Source: an uncultured Prochlorococcus sp. (GTDB taxonomy: Bacteria > Cyanobacteriota > Cyanobacteriia > PCC-6307 > Cyanobiaceae). From it: a DNA stretch of 64,000 bases. The stretch is taken from contig CACGBT010000002.1 in NCBI GenBank assembly GCA_902571335.1, positions 62,001 through 126,000 on the forward strand, given 5' to 3'. Positions 19,398-29,888 of this stretch are shown here, piece by piece. Numbering within the stretch: position 1 is the stretch's first letter; the number at the start of each line of letters is the position of its first letter. The notes under the pieces were generated by a model that was not told the origin of the DNA, made no database searches, and worked only from the letters and a program-made list of their open reading frames with translations. The position numbers and the translations under genes were made by a program.

Positions 19398-20204
19398 TTG
19401 AAAAGGATAGCTTTACTAGTTCAATATGATGGAACTAATTATTCAGGCTGGCAGAAACAAAAAAATGCAACCACAGTCCAGGAAATTCTAGACAGAGCTC
19501 TCTTAAAAATTTCAAATCATACAGTAAAGACTTTTGCGGCAGGAAGGACTGATACTGGAGTTCATGCATCAGGGCAAGTAGTACACTTTGATATTGATTG
19601 TGTAATACCAGGGAATAGTTATTCTGATGTTTTAAATGGTCTTTTACCCTCAACAATTAGGATCTTGGAATCAGTTGAGGTTAAAGATAGTTGGCATGCA
19701 TGTTATTCAGCAATATATAGACATTATCGATATGTCATTAATAACAGTAAATTTCCTAACTTGTTTATCAATAATTGGTCATGGCATAGATATCAAAAAT
19801 CATTAGATGAAGTTTTAATGTTTAATGCATCTAAGACAATGGAAGGAAAACACGATTTTTTTGCTTTTCAAAAAAGTGGAAGTAACAGAAAAAACTCTAT
19901 TACAAAAATAAAATATATAGATATTAAAAGAGTAGAAGATTTGATTTTAATTGATATTAAAGCTTCTGGTTTTCTATATGGAATGGTCCGTTTAATTGTT
20001 GGTCAACTAGTTTTAGTTGGAGAAAAAAAAATATCCCCAGAAATTTTTACAGATAGATGGGTTAACAAAAAGAAAAACGATGTTAAAGAATCTGCTCCAG
20101 CTAAGGGGTTATGTTTTGTAAATGCTGTTTATGAAGAAAATGTTTTTAAAAAGACTAATAACAATGATTTTTTTCCTCTATTTTTAATTAAGGGTTTTTC
20201 TTAA
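19398..20204 (+). CDS. truA: tRNA pseudouridine synthase A
   Basis: TruA makes pseudouridine at positions 38-40 of tRNA anticodon arms. The start is TTG at 19398. The catalytic motif GRTDTGVHASGQ puts the nucleophile at D52. Two-domain length (268 residues) is complete, with the RIVGQL-like segment seen as RLIVGQLV near 198-205. Placement between rplQ and rplM is conserved in cyanobacteria. Confidence 0.96.
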   Translation: MKRIALLVQYDGTNYSGWQKQKNATTVQEILDRALLKISNHTVKTFAAGRTDTGVHASGQVVHFDIDCVIPGNSYSDVLNGLLPSTIRILESVEVKDSWHACYSAIYRHYRYVINNSKFPNLFINNWSWHRYQKSLDEVLMFNASKTMEGKHDFFAFQKSGSNRKNSITKIKYIDIKRVEDLILIDIKASGFLYGMVRLIVGQLVLVGEKKISPEIFTDRWVNKKKNDVKESAPAKGLCFVNAVYEENVFKKTNNNDFFPLFLIKGFS

Positions 20205-20250
20205 CTAAAATCGATTAAAACAAATTTTTTGTGTAAATCATTTATAATTG

Positions 20251-20280
20251 TTGTTTAATATTCCTCCCATAAGGTAGAAT
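20251..20280 (+). promoter_or_regulatory. Probable internal promoter before rplM
   Basis: TTGTTT (20251-20256) and TAGAAT (20275-20280) are 18 bp apart, 39 bp upstream of the rplM ATG, in the 115-bp gap after truA. This would let rplM-rpsI-rpmE-prfA be transcribed separately from the upstream ribosomal genes. Called from spacing and sequence only. Confidence 0.45.
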
Positions 20281-20319
20281 TTATAACTAACTTTAAATTT
20301 ATTCGAATAAATTTGGTAA

Positions 20320-20751
20320 ATGAATAAAACAATTACTCCATCTTTAGGATCCATTAAAAGAAATTGGTTTTTAGTTGATGCAAAAGATAAGACACTTGGA
20401 CGACTTGCTACAGAAATTGCAACTGTTTTAAGAGGTAAGAATAAACCAACATTTACTCCTCATTTAGATACAGGAGATTTTGTCATTGTTGTAAATGCAG
20501 AAAAAGTTGGGGTAACAGGTAAAAAAGCATCACAAAAGTTGTATAGAAGACACTCTGGTAGACCAGGAGGAATGAAAATAGAAAAATTCGAGTCTCTTCA
20601 AGAGAGAATTCCTGAAAGAATCATCGAGCAAGCTGTGAAGGGTATGCTTCCACATAACTCTTTAGGTAGACAGCAATTTAAAAAATTAAAAGTTTATAAA
20701 GGCGCTGATCATCCTCATGATGCCCAGAATCCTGTATTATTAAATAGTTAA
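20320..20751 (+). CDS. rplM: 50S ribosomal protein L13
   Basis: L13 is an early 23S rRNA binder. In the 143-residue chain [19 protein letters not shown] (about residues 16-34), the middle [10 protein letters not shown] and the [28 protein letters not shown] block are all conserved. It pairs with rpsI, nine bases downstream, as in nearly all bacteria. Confidence 0.98.
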   Translation: MNKTITPSLGSIKRNWFLVDAKDKTLGRLATEIATVLRGKNKPTFTPHLDTGDFVIVVNAEKVGVTGKKASQKLYRRHSGRPGGMKIEKFESLQERIPERIIEQAVKGMLPHNSLGRQQFKKLKVYKGADHPHDAQNPVLLNS

Positions 20752-20760
20752 TTTACTAAA

Positions 20761-21171
20761 ATGAATAGTCAAATAAAAAACAAAGCTGTTTATTGGGGAA
20801 CTGGAAGAAGAAAAACTTCAGTAGCTAGAGTTCGATTGATTCCTGGGAATGGACAAATTAAAATTAATGGTCGTACTGGAGATGATTACTTAAACTTTAA
20901 TCCTCTGCACTTAAATGCAATAAAAGCACCTTTGCAAACATTAGGCCTTGAAAATTCTTATGATATCTTAGTCAATGTTTTTGGTGGGGGATTGACAGGT
21001 CAAGCAGGTGCTATCAAGCAAGGAGCAGCAAGAGCACTTTGCGAATTATCTCCGGACAACAGGAAACCCTTGAAAACTGAAGGTCATCTCAGTAGAGATC
21101 CTAGAGCTAAGGAAAGAAGAAAATATGGTCTTAAAAAAGCAAGAAAAGCTCCACAATTCTCTAAACGTTAA
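20761..21171 (+). CDS. rpsI: 30S ribosomal protein S9
   Basis: S9 reaches the P-site tRNA with its C-terminal tail. The 136-residue protein has [15 protein letters not shown] (about residues 12-26), [19 protein letters not shown], and ends in [12 protein letters not shown], with the universally conserved terminal Lys-Arg. Confidence 0.98.
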   Translation: MNSQIKNKAVYWGTGRRKTSVARVRLIPGNGQIKINGRTGDDYLNFNPLHLNAIKAPLQTLGLENSYDILVNVFGGGLTGQAGAIKQGAARALCELSPDNRKPLKTEGHLSRDPRAKERRKYGLKKARKAPQFSKR

Positions 21172-21184
21172 AGGAATTTAAATT

Positions 21185-21445
21185 ATGCCGAAATCAGAAA
21201 TTCATCCAAAATGGTATCCAGATGCAAAAGTTATTTGTAATGGAGAAGTTGTAATGACGACTGGCTCAACTCAGCCTGAACTACATGTCGATGTATGGAG
21301 TGGTAATCATCCCTTCTTCACTGGAACTCAGAAAATTCTTGATACAGAAGGTAGAGTTGATAGGTTTATGAAAAAATATGGAATGGGTTCAGCTAATTCA
21401 GCTACATCAAAAGAGCAAAAAGAAGAAAAAGATTCTAAAAAATAG
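21185..21445 (+). CDS. rpmE: 50S ribosomal protein L31, C-minus type
   Basis: L31 helps bridge the subunits. The 86-residue protein starts MPKSEIHPKWYPDAKV and carries the GNHPFFTGTQ core. Of the four zinc cysteines of the classic form only C18 remains; the second site is glycine and the later pair is replaced in DVWSGNHPF. It is therefore a non-zinc L31, as in other cyanobacteria. A Lys/Glu-rich tail of about 17 residues ends the chain. Confidence 0.96.
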   Translation: MPKSEIHPKWYPDAKVICNGEVVMTTGSTQPELHVDVWSGNHPFFTGTQKILDTEGRVDRFMKKYGMGSANSATSKEQKEEKDSKK

Positions 21446-21473
21446 AATTTTCAAAAATTAAGCACAATTTCAA

Positions 21474-22568
21474 TTGGAATACTCAACATTAATTGCAAGG
21501 TTGAAAACTGCTTCAGAAAGTTTTGAAAATTTGGAAGTGCAACTTGCAGATCCTGATATAGCTAATGATCCAAAAAAATTAGAATCAATAGCAAGAGAAA
21601 GGTCAAAATTGGAACCTTTGGTGATTGATTTTAATAAGTTGCTTGATACTGATAAAGAAATCGAAGATTCAAAAAATCTACTTAAAGAGAATAGAAATGA
21701 TAAAGAAATGGAATCTTTGATAAATGAGGAGTTAATAACTCTGGAGGAATCTAAGATTGAATTGATTCAAAAAACCACAATCGCCTTATTGCCAAAAGAC
21801 CCAAGAGATGAAAGAAGTGTAATGTTAGAAATCAGAGCCGGAGCTGGAGGTAACGAGGCTTGTATCTGGGCAGGTGATTTAGCAAGAATGTATGAAAGAT
21901 ATGGACAAAAAATTGGATGGTCTGTAAAACCTGTTAGTGCTTCCGAGTCAGATATGGGTGGATTTAAGGAGTTAGTTATCTCCGTAAAGGGAGATTCTGT
22001 ATATAGTCAACTTAAATTTGAGGCTGGTGTGCATAGAGTCCAAAGAGTTCCAGCTACTGAATCTCAAGGTAGAGTTCATACCTCAACTGCTACAGTGGCT
22101 GTTATGCCTGAGGCTGATCCTGTTGAGGTTAAAATTGATCCAACAGATCTAGAGGTTGGAACAGCAAGATCAGGAGGTGCAGGGGGACAAAATGTTAATA
22201 AGGTAGAGACAGCAATTGATCTTACCCACAAGCCTACAGGAATAAGAGTTTTTTGTACTCAAGAGAGATCACAATTGCAAAATCGCGAACGAGCAATGGA
22301 AATTCTAAGAGCTAAATTGTATGAAATTCAATTAAAAGAAGCCAATGCAAAAGAGAGATCGCAAAGGCTTTCCCAGGTTGGAACAGGGGATAGAAGTGAA
22401 AAAATCAGAACTTACAATTTTAAAGATAACAGGACAACTGATCATAGATTAGGTTCCAATTTTTCTCTTGAGCCAATTCTTGCTGGTCAATTAGAAGAAG
22501 TCATTAATGCATGCATTGCGCAAGAACAAAAAAGAATGATGGAAGATTTTAATAAAGACGTAAATTAA
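21474..22568 (+). CDS. prfA: Peptide chain release factor 1
   Basis: RF1 reads UAA and UAG and releases the finished peptide. The start is TTG at 21474. The GGQ catalytic loop ([15 protein letters not shown]) is at about residues 232-246; the anticodon-like recognition segment should be near residue 190 ([13 protein letters not shown]), consistent with RF1 rather than RF2. The protein is 364 residues, full length. It ends the plus-strand cluster and converges with the HNH gene 10 bp away. Confidence 0.97.
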   Translation: MEYSTLIARLKTASESFENLEVQLADPDIANDPKKLESIARERSKLEPLVIDFNKLLDTDKEIEDSKNLLKENRNDKEMESLINEELITLEESKIELIQKTTIALLPKDPRDERSVMLEIRAGAGGNEACIWAGDLARMYERYGQKIGWSVKPVSASESDMGGFKELVISVKGDSVYSQLKFEAGVHRVQRVPATESQGRVHTSTATVAVMPEADPVEVKIDPTDLEVGTARSGGAGGQNVNKVETAIDLTHKPTGIRVFCTQERSQLQNRERAMEILRAKLYEIQLKEANAKERSQRLSQVGTGDRSEKIRTYNFKDNRTTDHRLGSNFSLEPILAGQLEEVINACIAQEQKRMMEDFNKDVN

Positions 22569-22578
22569 GATTTTTTTA

Positions 22579-23109
22579 TTAGATTGCAACCCCTATTACG
22601 TATTTACTCCATTCTTTATGCCTGCCAGAGTCAATTTGTCTTGTAGCTTCAAAATTTAGATTACTTAATGGACGATACGGCTTACGTTTTAAGGGCATAT
22701 TCGCCTCTTCGGGGGTTCGATTACCTTTCTGTACATTACATCTTAGACATGCTGTAGTAACATTTTCCCAGTTATCTGTTCCACCTCTGCTTCTTGGTAA
22801 AACATGATCTATTGATAGGTCACTTCCCCTATAATTACAGTATTGGCAAGCATTATTATCTCTCAGAAGAATATTTTTTCTTGTTAAAGAAACCTCTCTA
22901 AAAGGAACTTTGACGTAGTAACGAAGTCTTATAACTGTTGGCAACTTTTTCCCGCTATGTATTGGATATGTTTTATCTTCCTCTAAGCTTTCTGCTTTAC
23001 CTTTAATCATCAAAATTACTGCTCTTCGCCAGGAAGTGATGTTTAAAGGTTCATAAGATGCATTTAAAACCAGAGTCTGACCCATGCCAAAATACAATTT
23101 ACATGTCAT
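22579..23109 (-). CDS. HNH endonuclease family protein
   Basis: This 176-residue protein belongs to the HNH family common in cyanobacteria. The zinc-binding ribbon uses CQYC near residues 88-91 and CLRC near 122-125, and the metal site has IDHVLPRSRGGTDNWENV with the conserved D-H and N. The N-terminal LVLNASYEPLNITSWRRA is the family signature. The start may instead be the ATG at 23085 (MGQ), which would remove eight residues that other members lack. It is free-standing and its substrate is unknown; a repair or RNA-related role is only a guess. Confidence 0.88.
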   Translation of the reverse strand: MTCKLYFGMGQTLVLNASYEPLNITSWRRAVILMIKGKAESLEEDKTYPIHSGKKLPTVIRLRYYVKVPFREVSLTRKNILLRDNNACQYCNYRGSDLSIDHVLPRSRGGTDNWENVTTACLRCNVQKGNRTPEEANMPLKRKPYRPLSNLNFEATRQIDSGRHKEWSKYVIGVAI

Positions 23110-23153
23110 GCTAACTGTATATTTCTATAAGCGCATATATTTGTGCAAAGTTA

Positions 23154-24353
23154 ATGCAAAATAGTCAAACAAATCAAGTATTTAATTTTGACAAATTTCC
23201 AAATTTTGAAAAAGATATAGATCTAAAACAAAGAGCATGGATTGAAGTTAAAGGTGAAGCAATAGAAACAAATGTTAGAGAATTAAGATCAAAATTAAGT
23301 AAAAATTGTCAATTTATGGCAGTCGTTAAAGCTGATGGATATGGACATGATGCTAAATTTGTATCAGATTATGCTATCAAAGGTGGAGCATCTCAATTAG
23401 GTGTTGCCACATTAAATGAAGGCATTAAGCTTCGTTCTTTTGGAGTTAAAAAACCAATACTTATCCTCGGAAATCTTTATACAAAAAGGGATCTTATTAT
23501 ATGTTTTAAAAATGATCTTATGCCAACTATCAGTAGTATAAGAGAATGTTTAATTTGCAATAACGTTGGTAAGCACTTTGGATTGAAATTTCCTCTACAT
23601 CTTAAAGTTGATACTGGAATGTCAAGATTAGGATTTGATTACAATAAATTTGTTCAGCGATTTGAAAACATCAAATGTTTTGACAATATTTCTATTGAGG
23701 GAATTTATAGTCATTTATCATCTGCAGATGAACTAAACTCATTAGATCCAAAAAGTATTACACAATTACAACGGCAGAAGTTTCAGGAATTATTAAAGCA
23801 AATTAATGTTGATAGAAATAAAAATATCAAGATTCATTTGGCTAATTCAGCGGGAATGCTTCTTGATAAAAATTTCCATTTTCATATGGTTCGTGTTGGA
23901 TTATCTATGTATGGATATAATCCTTTGTCAAAATTAAATAAAAATTTATTGCTTAAACCAGCTTTATCTTTGAAGGTCAAAGTAGCTTTTATAAGAACTA
24001 TTGATAAAGGTGTAAGTGTAAGTTATGGAGGCAACTTTGTAAGTCATAGAAAAACTAAGTTAGCTGTATTAAGTATTGGTTATGCAGATGGTGTACCAAG
24101 AAATCTTTCAGGCAAAATTAACGTTATCCATAATAATAACTTTTATCCTCAAGTTGGATCTATAACTATGGACCAAATGATGGTAGATATTACGGATTCA
24201 CATGAAATTAAAGTTGGTAGTACCATGGTATTACTAGGATCTGATGGAGATAAAACAATTTCTCCTATTGAATGGGCAAGAAAATCTAATACTATCCCTT
24301 GGGAAATTCTTTGTTCTTTTAAAAATAGATTACCGAAAGTTCAAGTAGATTAG
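23154..24353 (+). CDS. alr: Alanine racemase
   Basis: Alr makes D-alanine for peptidoglycan with PLP. K59 in AVVKADGYGH binds PLP, and the second catalytic residue, tyrosine, is in VSYGGNF near residue 288. The 399-residue chain includes a leader of about 25 residues before the barrel. The DTGMSRLGF and HLANSAG segments are conserved. The gene diverges from the HNH gene and is followed by tRNA-Ser. Confidence 0.95.
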   Translation: MQNSQTNQVFNFDKFPNFEKDIDLKQRAWIEVKGEAIETNVRELRSKLSKNCQFMAVVKADGYGHDAKFVSDYAIKGGASQLGVATLNEGIKLRSFGVKKPILILGNLYTKRDLIICFKNDLMPTISSIRECLICNNVGKHFGLKFPLHLKVDTGMSRLGFDYNKFVQRFENIKCFDNISIEGIYSHLSSADELNSLDPKSITQLQRQKFQELLKQINVDRNKNIKIHLANSAGMLLDKNFHFHMVRVGLSMYGYNPLSKLNKNLLLKPALSLKVKVAFIRTIDKGVSVSYGGNFVSHRKTKLAVLSIGYADGVPRNLSGKINVIHNNNFYPQVGSITMDQMMVDITDSHEIKVGSTMVLLGSDGDKTISPIEWARKSNTIPWEILCSFKNRLPKVQVD

Positions 24354-24414
24354 ACATTTCGATTAAATAAAAAATTTTGAATGTTTGCATAAAAATTGAT
24401 AATGTATAAGAGCT

Positions 24415-24503
24415 GGAGAGGTGGCTGAGTGGTTGAAAGCGGCTCCCTGCTAAGGAGTTACAGGAGGTAACTTTTGTCGAGGGTTCGAATCCCTCCCTCT
24501 CCG
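24415..24503 (+). tRNA. trnS: tRNA-Ser (GCT)
   Basis: An 89-nt class II tRNA. The acceptor GGAGAGG pairs with CCTCTCC, discriminator G. The anticodon loop CTGCTAA gives GCT, reading AGC/AGT. A long variable arm follows (about TTACAGGAGGTAACTTTTGTC), and the T arm GAGGG-TTCGAAT-CCCTC is perfect. CCA is not encoded. Confidence 0.97.
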
Positions 24504-24538
24504 TGATTTATTTAAAATTTTTTTAATTAATATTTGTT

Positions 24539-25327
24539 TTAAAACAAATTAAGATTAATATCTTTAAGTTCATAAATAGAATTTAAAATCAAGTCAGCGC
24601 CTGCATATCTAAGATTTGTTTCGTAAGAATTACGTTCTTTCAATCGAGAATTTAAATGTAAATGAGGGGGAGCTATTCCGATACTTATGAATTTCTGAGA
24701 TGGTATCTCCTTTCTAGCGTTTATAACTGTATTTATATCTGCAATAGTATCTCCTACATATGCAATGGGAATATTTGATTCGCCAAGTTTATCTCCAATA
24801 AGCTTTTTTGATAAGTTAATAAAACCTTTAGGATCAGGCTTGTCAGGGGCATCTCCCATAGATATCAATGGTGGTGATTTTAGTCCAAGTCTTTTTTCTA
24901 AAACAAATTTTGCCGAGGCAGTCTCTGCACCACTAACAAAACCCCAAATTATTCTATTGCTTTCTAATAAATCAAAAAACTTTTTATCAACTAATAACTC
25001 TTCATTTGTTATGTAACCAGACCAGTATTTACTATCTTTATTTGGATCTCCACCAAAGTAAAACTCTTCAAAACATTTCACTATCTCCTCTCTTGCAGGT
25101 ATTTCAATATTAAAGTTTCCTTTTTTTTTAAATCTTTTTATAAATTCTAAACTTAAATCCCAGTCATTATTCCAGATCCCTTCATTTTTGGCATTATCAA
25201 TATCTATATAACTTGGCTCCCATCCGGTAAATTTGTAGACTGTTTTTTTTAATGAAAGTCTGTAACTATTTTCTACGCTTCGTATTACACCATCGATGTC
25301 AAATAAAATTAAACCAATATTATTCAA
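24539..25327 (-). CDS. HAD-superfamily hydrolase, subclass IA
   Basis: This 262-residue phosphatase-like protein has motif I FDIDGVI with D10 and D12. Motif II is the serine in GFVSGAE near 130. The lysine-containing PDKPDPKGF lies near 181, and the acidic motif GDTIADI near 207. It resembles the TIGR01548-type group of cyanobacterial HAD proteins, but the substrate is unknown. The gene runs toward tRNA-Ser on the opposite strand and is separated from the CobJ fusion by about 90 bp. Confidence 0.78.
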   Translation of the reverse strand: MNNIGLILFDIDGVIRSVENSYRLSLKKTVYKFTGWEPSYIDIDNAKNEGIWNNDWDLSLEFIKRFKKKGNFNIEIPAREEIVKCFEEFYFGGDPNKDSKYWSGYITNEELLVDKKFFDLLESNRIIWGFVSGAETASAKFVLEKRLGLKSPPLISMGDAPDKPDPKGFINLSKKLIGDKLGESNIPIAYVGDTIADINTVINARKEIPSQKFISIGIAPPHLHLNSRLKERNSYETNLRYAGADLILNSIYELKDINLNLF

Positions 25328-25420
25328 TGAATTTTCTTAATCGTTTATAAAAGATTAGTATTCTTATTAAAAAAAAGCAAAGAAAAAAAATTCTATGGAT
25401 AATTTATTTATTACCTAAAC

Positions 25421-27223
25421 TTAATTTTGTAAATATCCTCTTGGAGTAAGAAATATTTCATCTATTAATGTAGTTTGAGAATTGCCAATAATTATTATTG
25501 ATAACATATCAATCTCTTTAAAAGGAATGGTCTTTAAAGTGAAAAATTTTTTGGTTTGATTTTCTCTCCCCACTTGTCTAGCTATTAAAACTGGAGTATC
25601 ACTATGCCTAGATTGTAAACATATATCTATTACACTTTTTAGCTGCCAATTTCTTTCAATGGATTGAGGATTAAATAAAGCTATTACAAAGTCACCCACA
25701 AGAGCTCCTTCAATTCTTTTTTCTATTAAAGACCATGGAGTTAATTTATCGCTTAAGCTTACTGAACAAAAGTCATTCATTAGTGGTGCTCCACTAATCG
25801 CAGCAGCTAATTGAACACTACTTATACCTGGATGTACTTCAAAGTAAGGCCTGTATTCTTTTTTGATTTTTTGTAGTAACTCCAAAAGTAAACCAGCCAT
25901 TCCATAGAATCCAGATTCCCCTGAAGAAATTAAAGCCACTTTTATTCCTTCCTCGGCTATTTGAATTGCTTTATTGCATCTCTCTTTTTCTTCAGTGAGT
26001 TTACTTTCAATTAAAACCTGATCATTCCTTTTTAAGGGTTTTATTAAATCTAAATACATTTTGTATCCAATCCAAACAGTACATCTTGAAAGTGCTTTCC
26101 TTGCATTATTGGTTAGGAAGGAGATATCACCAGGCCCACTTCCAATAATATGGATTTCGCCATGGGTTGGATTATATTGATTTTTTGATTCTGCTACAGC
26201 GATAGTTACAGCACCAGATTGATTTTTAAAAATTCTTTTTTCTTCTAATAATTTTGATTCTTCTCCTGCTGCGAGTAAGCAAGAGGCTTCTGCTACGGAA
26301 GGGGTGCCAATTTCATTTTGCACAACATTTGATGGATTTGGAACAATTATTTTTGAAAGATCTTTTTTACTAAAAAACTTTATAGGCAAGTTTTTTTCTT
26401 TAGCAAGTTCTAAAATTCCTTTCTCATCTTTTTTAATATCAATAGTTGCAAATCCCGCAATTGATTGCTGTGATAAATTTCTTGACTCTAAAAAATTATT
26501 TAAAGAATTTGTTATTAATTCTTTGCTTGTATTTCTTTCACATCCTATACCAACCCATAATACGGGCGGGTGCCAAGTTGTTTTATAATTTTCGTATATA
26601 CTCACATAAAATGTTGAATCTGTTTTTTCAGTTTCTTTTTTATCAATTTGATTAATAATTTCAGCTGATTCTGAATTTTTCCATAAGCTAATACCAGATA
26701 ATTGTTTGCAAAATATTTCTTCGTTCTTAGCTTGTTTAATTACTAGTTTTGACCAATCGTTTATTTTGCCTGATCTTTTCCAACCCCATTGATTACCAAA
26801 TGCATCAAGATTTAAGAGGCTTTGATCATTGGAATTATTGGTTTCTATAATTTCGCCACCAAGTAAATTAGCAATTTGATATGCAATATTTTGCGTATTT
26901 GACTGATGTAAGCCAATTAGAGGAACTATTTTGGAACATTTGTTATCTATAACTATTACTCCTGGATCTTGATCTTTAGAGGTTAAAAATGGATTTATTA
27001 TGCGTATTGATGCAGCAATTGAGCCTATAAAAATTATTAAATCTATCTCCGGCCATTTGTTTAGTAAAATTTCTCTAGGTTTTTGTACTTGAATAAGTTC
27101 ATTTTCCTTTCCATCCTCTTTTGAAGAACCTGCAAAATATATGTTTTTGACAAATTCTGTTTTTTTAAGCCTTTTTAAAATTTCTTTTGAATTATTAGAT
27201 AGACCTATCGCAATGCCTTTCAA
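25421..27223 (-). CDS. cobJ: CbiG-CobJ fusion, precorrin-3B C17-methyltransferase
   Basis: This 600-residue protein joins two cobalamin (B12) steps. Residues 1-330 resemble CbiG, which opens the delta-lactone ring: an N-terminal domain with IDLIIFIGSIAASIRI and a C-terminal domain from about 218 (VLWVGIGCERNTS). Residues about 355-600 are a CobJ/CbiH SAM-dependent methyltransferase with the GSGPGD motif near 357 and the ISSGESGFYGMA motif near 437. The start is TTG at 27223. Fusion of the two is common in cyanobacteria. It supports synthesis of the cobalamin type made by picocyanobacteria. Confidence 0.93.
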   Translation of the reverse strand: MKGIAIGLSNNSKEILKRLKKTEFVKNIYFAGSSKEDGKENELIQVQKPREILLNKWPEIDLIIFIGSIAASIRIINPFLTSKDQDPGVIVIDNKCSKIVPLIGLHQSNTQNIAYQIANLLGGEIIETNNSNDQSLLNLDAFGNQWGWKRSGKINDWSKLVIKQAKNEEIFCKQLSGISLWKNSESAEIINQIDKKETEKTDSTFYVSIYENYKTTWHPPVLWVGIGCERNTSKELITNSLNNFLESRNLSQQSIAGFATIDIKKDEKGILELAKEKNLPIKFFSKKDLSKIIVPNPSNVVQNEIGTPSVAEASCLLAAGEESKLLEEKRIFKNQSGAVTIAVAESKNQYNPTHGEIHIIGSGPGDISFLTNNARKALSRCTVWIGYKMYLDLIKPLKRNDQVLIESKLTEEKERCNKAIQIAEEGIKVALISSGESGFYGMAGLLLELLQKIKKEYRPYFEVHPGISSVQLAAAISGAPLMNDFCSVSLSDKLTPWSLIEKRIEGALVGDFVIALFNPQSIERNWQLKSVIDICLQSRHSDTPVLIARQVGRENQTKKFFTLKTIPFKEIDMLSIIIIGNSQTTLIDEIFLTPRGYLQN

Positions 27224-27557
27224 ATTAGAAAATATTGATAGTAACTTTGAAATTATATCCTGTCGCTGGATTTGAAAAATTTTCTTTGAAATATAAAAAA
27301 AAATTTAAGAAATTTAAGTAAAATTTGAGTAAAAATACTCATAATATAGTCGTAGACTAGAATTTAACAAAATATTCATATAGTAACAATCATTAGAACA
27401 TTTGTTACGTTAATGCATAACGAAAGAATCTTTGCCTTATTATTTTTGAAACGAATATTTAAAGTCCTGAAGGATTCGTTTTCTTGAACATTATCATTAA
27501 AAATAGGTTCAAGATCCGATCAATCGGCTTTAATGTCAATTATTTTCGAGGTGCTAG
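27224..27557 (+). promoter_or_regulatory. psaA upstream region rich in inverted repeats
   Basis: This 334-bp gap has no gene but five dyads. TGAGTA/TACTCA around AAAA is at 27326-27341. TAGTC/GACTA is at 27347-27359. GTAACAA (27383-27389) pairs with TTGTTAC (27402-27408). CGTTA/TAACG is at 27408-27422. AAACGAAT (27449-27456) pairs with ATTCGTTT (27474-27481), with TCC-TGAA-GGA inside it. The last probably folds in the mRNA leader. The TTAC-rich dyads could bind a light-responsive regulator such as RpaB; I do not see a clean tandem HLR1 site, so that is speculation. Confidence 0.5.
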
Positions 27558-29861
27558 ATGACCATCAGCCCACCAGAAAGTGGAGAAAAAAACAAAAAAG
27601 TTTTGGAAGATCCTGTCAAGGCCGATCCAAGACCTATTGATTTTGCCAAATTAGATAAGCCAGGTTTCTGGTCAAGTAAATTATCTAAGGGTCCAAAAAC
27701 TACAACTTGGATCTGGAATTTGCATGCTGATGCACATGATTTCGATGTGCATACAGGCGATGCTGAAGAAGCAACTAGAAAAATCTTTTCAGCTCATTTT
27801 GGACATCTTGCAGTCATTTTTATATGGATGAGTGCTGCATTTTTCCATGGCGCAAGATTTTCTAATTACACAGGTTGGTTAGCTGATCCAACTCATGTTA
27901 AACCCGGAGCTCAACAAGTATGGGCAATTGTTGGTCAAGAAATGCTTAATGCTGATCTTGGTGCTAACTACAACGGTATTCAAATTAGTTCAGGAATATT
28001 CCACATGTGGCGAGCATGGGGAATCACTAATGAGAGTGAACTTATGGCTTTAGCCATAGGTGCTGTAGTAATGGCTGCACTTATGCTCCACGCAGGAATT
28101 TTTCATTACCATAAAGCAGCTCCAAAAATGGAGTGGTTCCAAGATATTGAGTCTATGCTTAACCACCATATAGCTGGTTTAGTTGGGCTAGGATCTTTAG
28201 CATGGGCTGGCCATTGTATTCATATCGGAGCTCCTACTGCTGCTATCTTAGATGCAATTGATGCTGGCTCTCCTTTAGTTATTAATGGCAAAGAAATAGC
28301 AACTATTGCAGATATGCCTATGCCGCATCAACTCTGCGATCCACAAATTATCGGTCAGATATTTCCAGGATTAGCAAGTGGTACAGGCAATTTCTTTAGT
28401 TTAAATTGGTTAGCTTTCTCTGACTTCCTTACTTTCAAAGGTGGACTTAACCCTGTGACAGGAAGCTTGTGGATGACTGATGTTTCACATCATCATTTAG
28501 CTTTTGGTGTAATAGCAATAATCGGTGGTCATATGTATAGAACCAATTATGGTATTGGTCATAGTATGAAAGAAATATTAGATTCACAACAAGGAGACCC
28601 AATATTATTCCCTGCTCCTAAAGGTCATCAAGGTCTTTTTGAGTTCATGGCAGAAAGTAGACATGCACAGCTATCAGTAAACTTAGCGATGCTTGGATCA
28701 ATAAGCATACTTGTATCTCATCATATGTATGCGATGCCTCCATATCCTTATATAGCTACTGACTATATGACAGTTCTTGGATTATTTACCCATCACATGT
28801 GGATAGGTGGATTATTCATCGTAGGAGCAGGGGCGCATGCTGGAATTGCAATGGTTAGAGATTATGATCCGGCAAAACATATCGATAATGTATTAGACAG
28901 AATTCTTAAGGCAAGAGATGCCTTAATCAGTCATTTGAACTGGGTATGTATGTGGTTAGGATTCCATAGTTTTGGACTCTATATTCACAACGACACTATG
29001 AGAGCTTTGGGTAGACCTCAAGATATGTTTAGTGATTCTGCAATCCAACTTCAGCCAATCTTTGCTCAATGGGTACAGAGTATTCAAGCATCTGCTGTTG
29101 GAACTTCTCTTTTAGCAGGTACTGCAGAAGCTTTACCTCACAAAGCTTTAAGTGAAGTTTTTAATGGAAGTTTAGTAGAAGTTGGTGGAAAGGTTGCAAT
29201 AGCGCCAATTCCATTAGGAACAGCTGATTTAATGATTCATCATATTCATGCTTTCCAAATCCATGTAACTGTTTTGATACTTCTCAAAGGAGTACTTTAT
29301 GCAAGAAGTTCAAGGTTGATCCCTGATAAAGCTTCTTTAGGATTTAGATTTCCTTGTGATGGTCCTGGAAGAGGTGGTACATGTCAAGTTTCTTCATGGG
29401 ATCACGTTTTCTTGGCTCTATTCTGGATGTATAACTGTTTATCAATAGTTATTTTCCACTTCTCTTGGAAAATGCAGAGTGATGTTTGGGGACTTACTGG
29501 TGGTAATTTCGCACAAAGTTCAATTACTATCAATGGTTGGCTAAGAGATTTCCTCTGGGCTCAAGCTTCTCAAGTATTAACAAGCTACGGTCAATCAATA
29601 AGCATGTACGGTTTGATGTTCTTAGGAGCTCACTTTATATGGGCGTTCAGTTTAATGTTCCTCTTCAGCGGAAGAGGATATTGGCAAGAATTGTTTGAAT
29701 CAATTGTTTGGGCACACAATAAACTTAAGGTTGCACCAACCATTCAACCTCGTGCTCTATCTATTACTCAGGGACGTGCAGTAGGTGTTACACACTTCCT
29801 TGTAGGTGGAATTGCTACCACATGGGCCTTCTTCCATGCTCGCCTTTTCGGGCTGGGCTAA
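27558..29861 (+). CDS. psaA: Photosystem I core protein PsaA
   Basis: PsaA is one half of the PSI heterodimer in the thylakoid, carrying P700, the A0/A1 cofactors and much antenna chlorophyll. At 767 residues with eleven expected membrane helices it is full length. The FX iron-sulfur ligand loop [13 protein letters not shown] is at about residues 597-609, and many helix histidines are seen. It is followed 27 bp later by psaB in the usual dicistron. Confidence 0.99.
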   Translation: MTISPPESGEKNKKVLEDPVKADPRPIDFAKLDKPGFWSSKLSKGPKTTTWIWNLHADAHDFDVHTGDAEEATRKIFSAHFGHLAVIFIWMSAAFFHGARFSNYTGWLADPTHVKPGAQQVWAIVGQEMLNADLGANYNGIQISSGIFHMWRAWGITNESELMALAIGAVVMAALMLHAGIFHYHKAAPKMEWFQDIESMLNHHIAGLVGLGSLAWAGHCIHIGAPTAAILDAIDAGSPLVINGKEIATIADMPMPHQLCDPQIIGQIFPGLASGTGNFFSLNWLAFSDFLTFKGGLNPVTGSLWMTDVSHHHLAFGVIAIIGGHMYRTNYGIGHSMKEILDSQQGDPILFPAPKGHQGLFEFMAESRHAQLSVNLAMLGSISILVSHHMYAMPPYPYIATDYMTVLGLFTHHMWIGGLFIVGAGAHAGIAMVRDYDPAKHIDNVLDRILKARDALISHLNWVCMWLGFHSFGLYIHNDTMRALGRPQDMFSDSAIQLQPIFAQWVQSIQASAVGTSLLAGTAEALPHKALSEVFNGSLVEVGGKVAIAPIPLGTADLMIHHIHAFQIHVTVLILLKGVLYARSSRLIPDKASLGFRFPCDGPGRGGTCQVSSWDHVFLALFWMYNCLSIVIFHFSWKMQSDVWGLTGGNFAQSSITINGWLRDFLWAQASQVLTSYGQSISMYGLMFLGAHFIWAFSLMFLFSGRGYWQELFESIVWAHNKLKVAPTIQPRALSITQGRAVGVTHFLVGGIATTWAFFHARLFGLG

Positions 29862-29888
29862 TAACCTGAACTTCACCTTTTTAATTCA

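Noticed and set aside
26304..26588. Plus-strand open frame opposite the CbiG part of the fusion.
   Set aside because: Antisense to a real gene with no family signature; low-complexity hydrophobic shadow.
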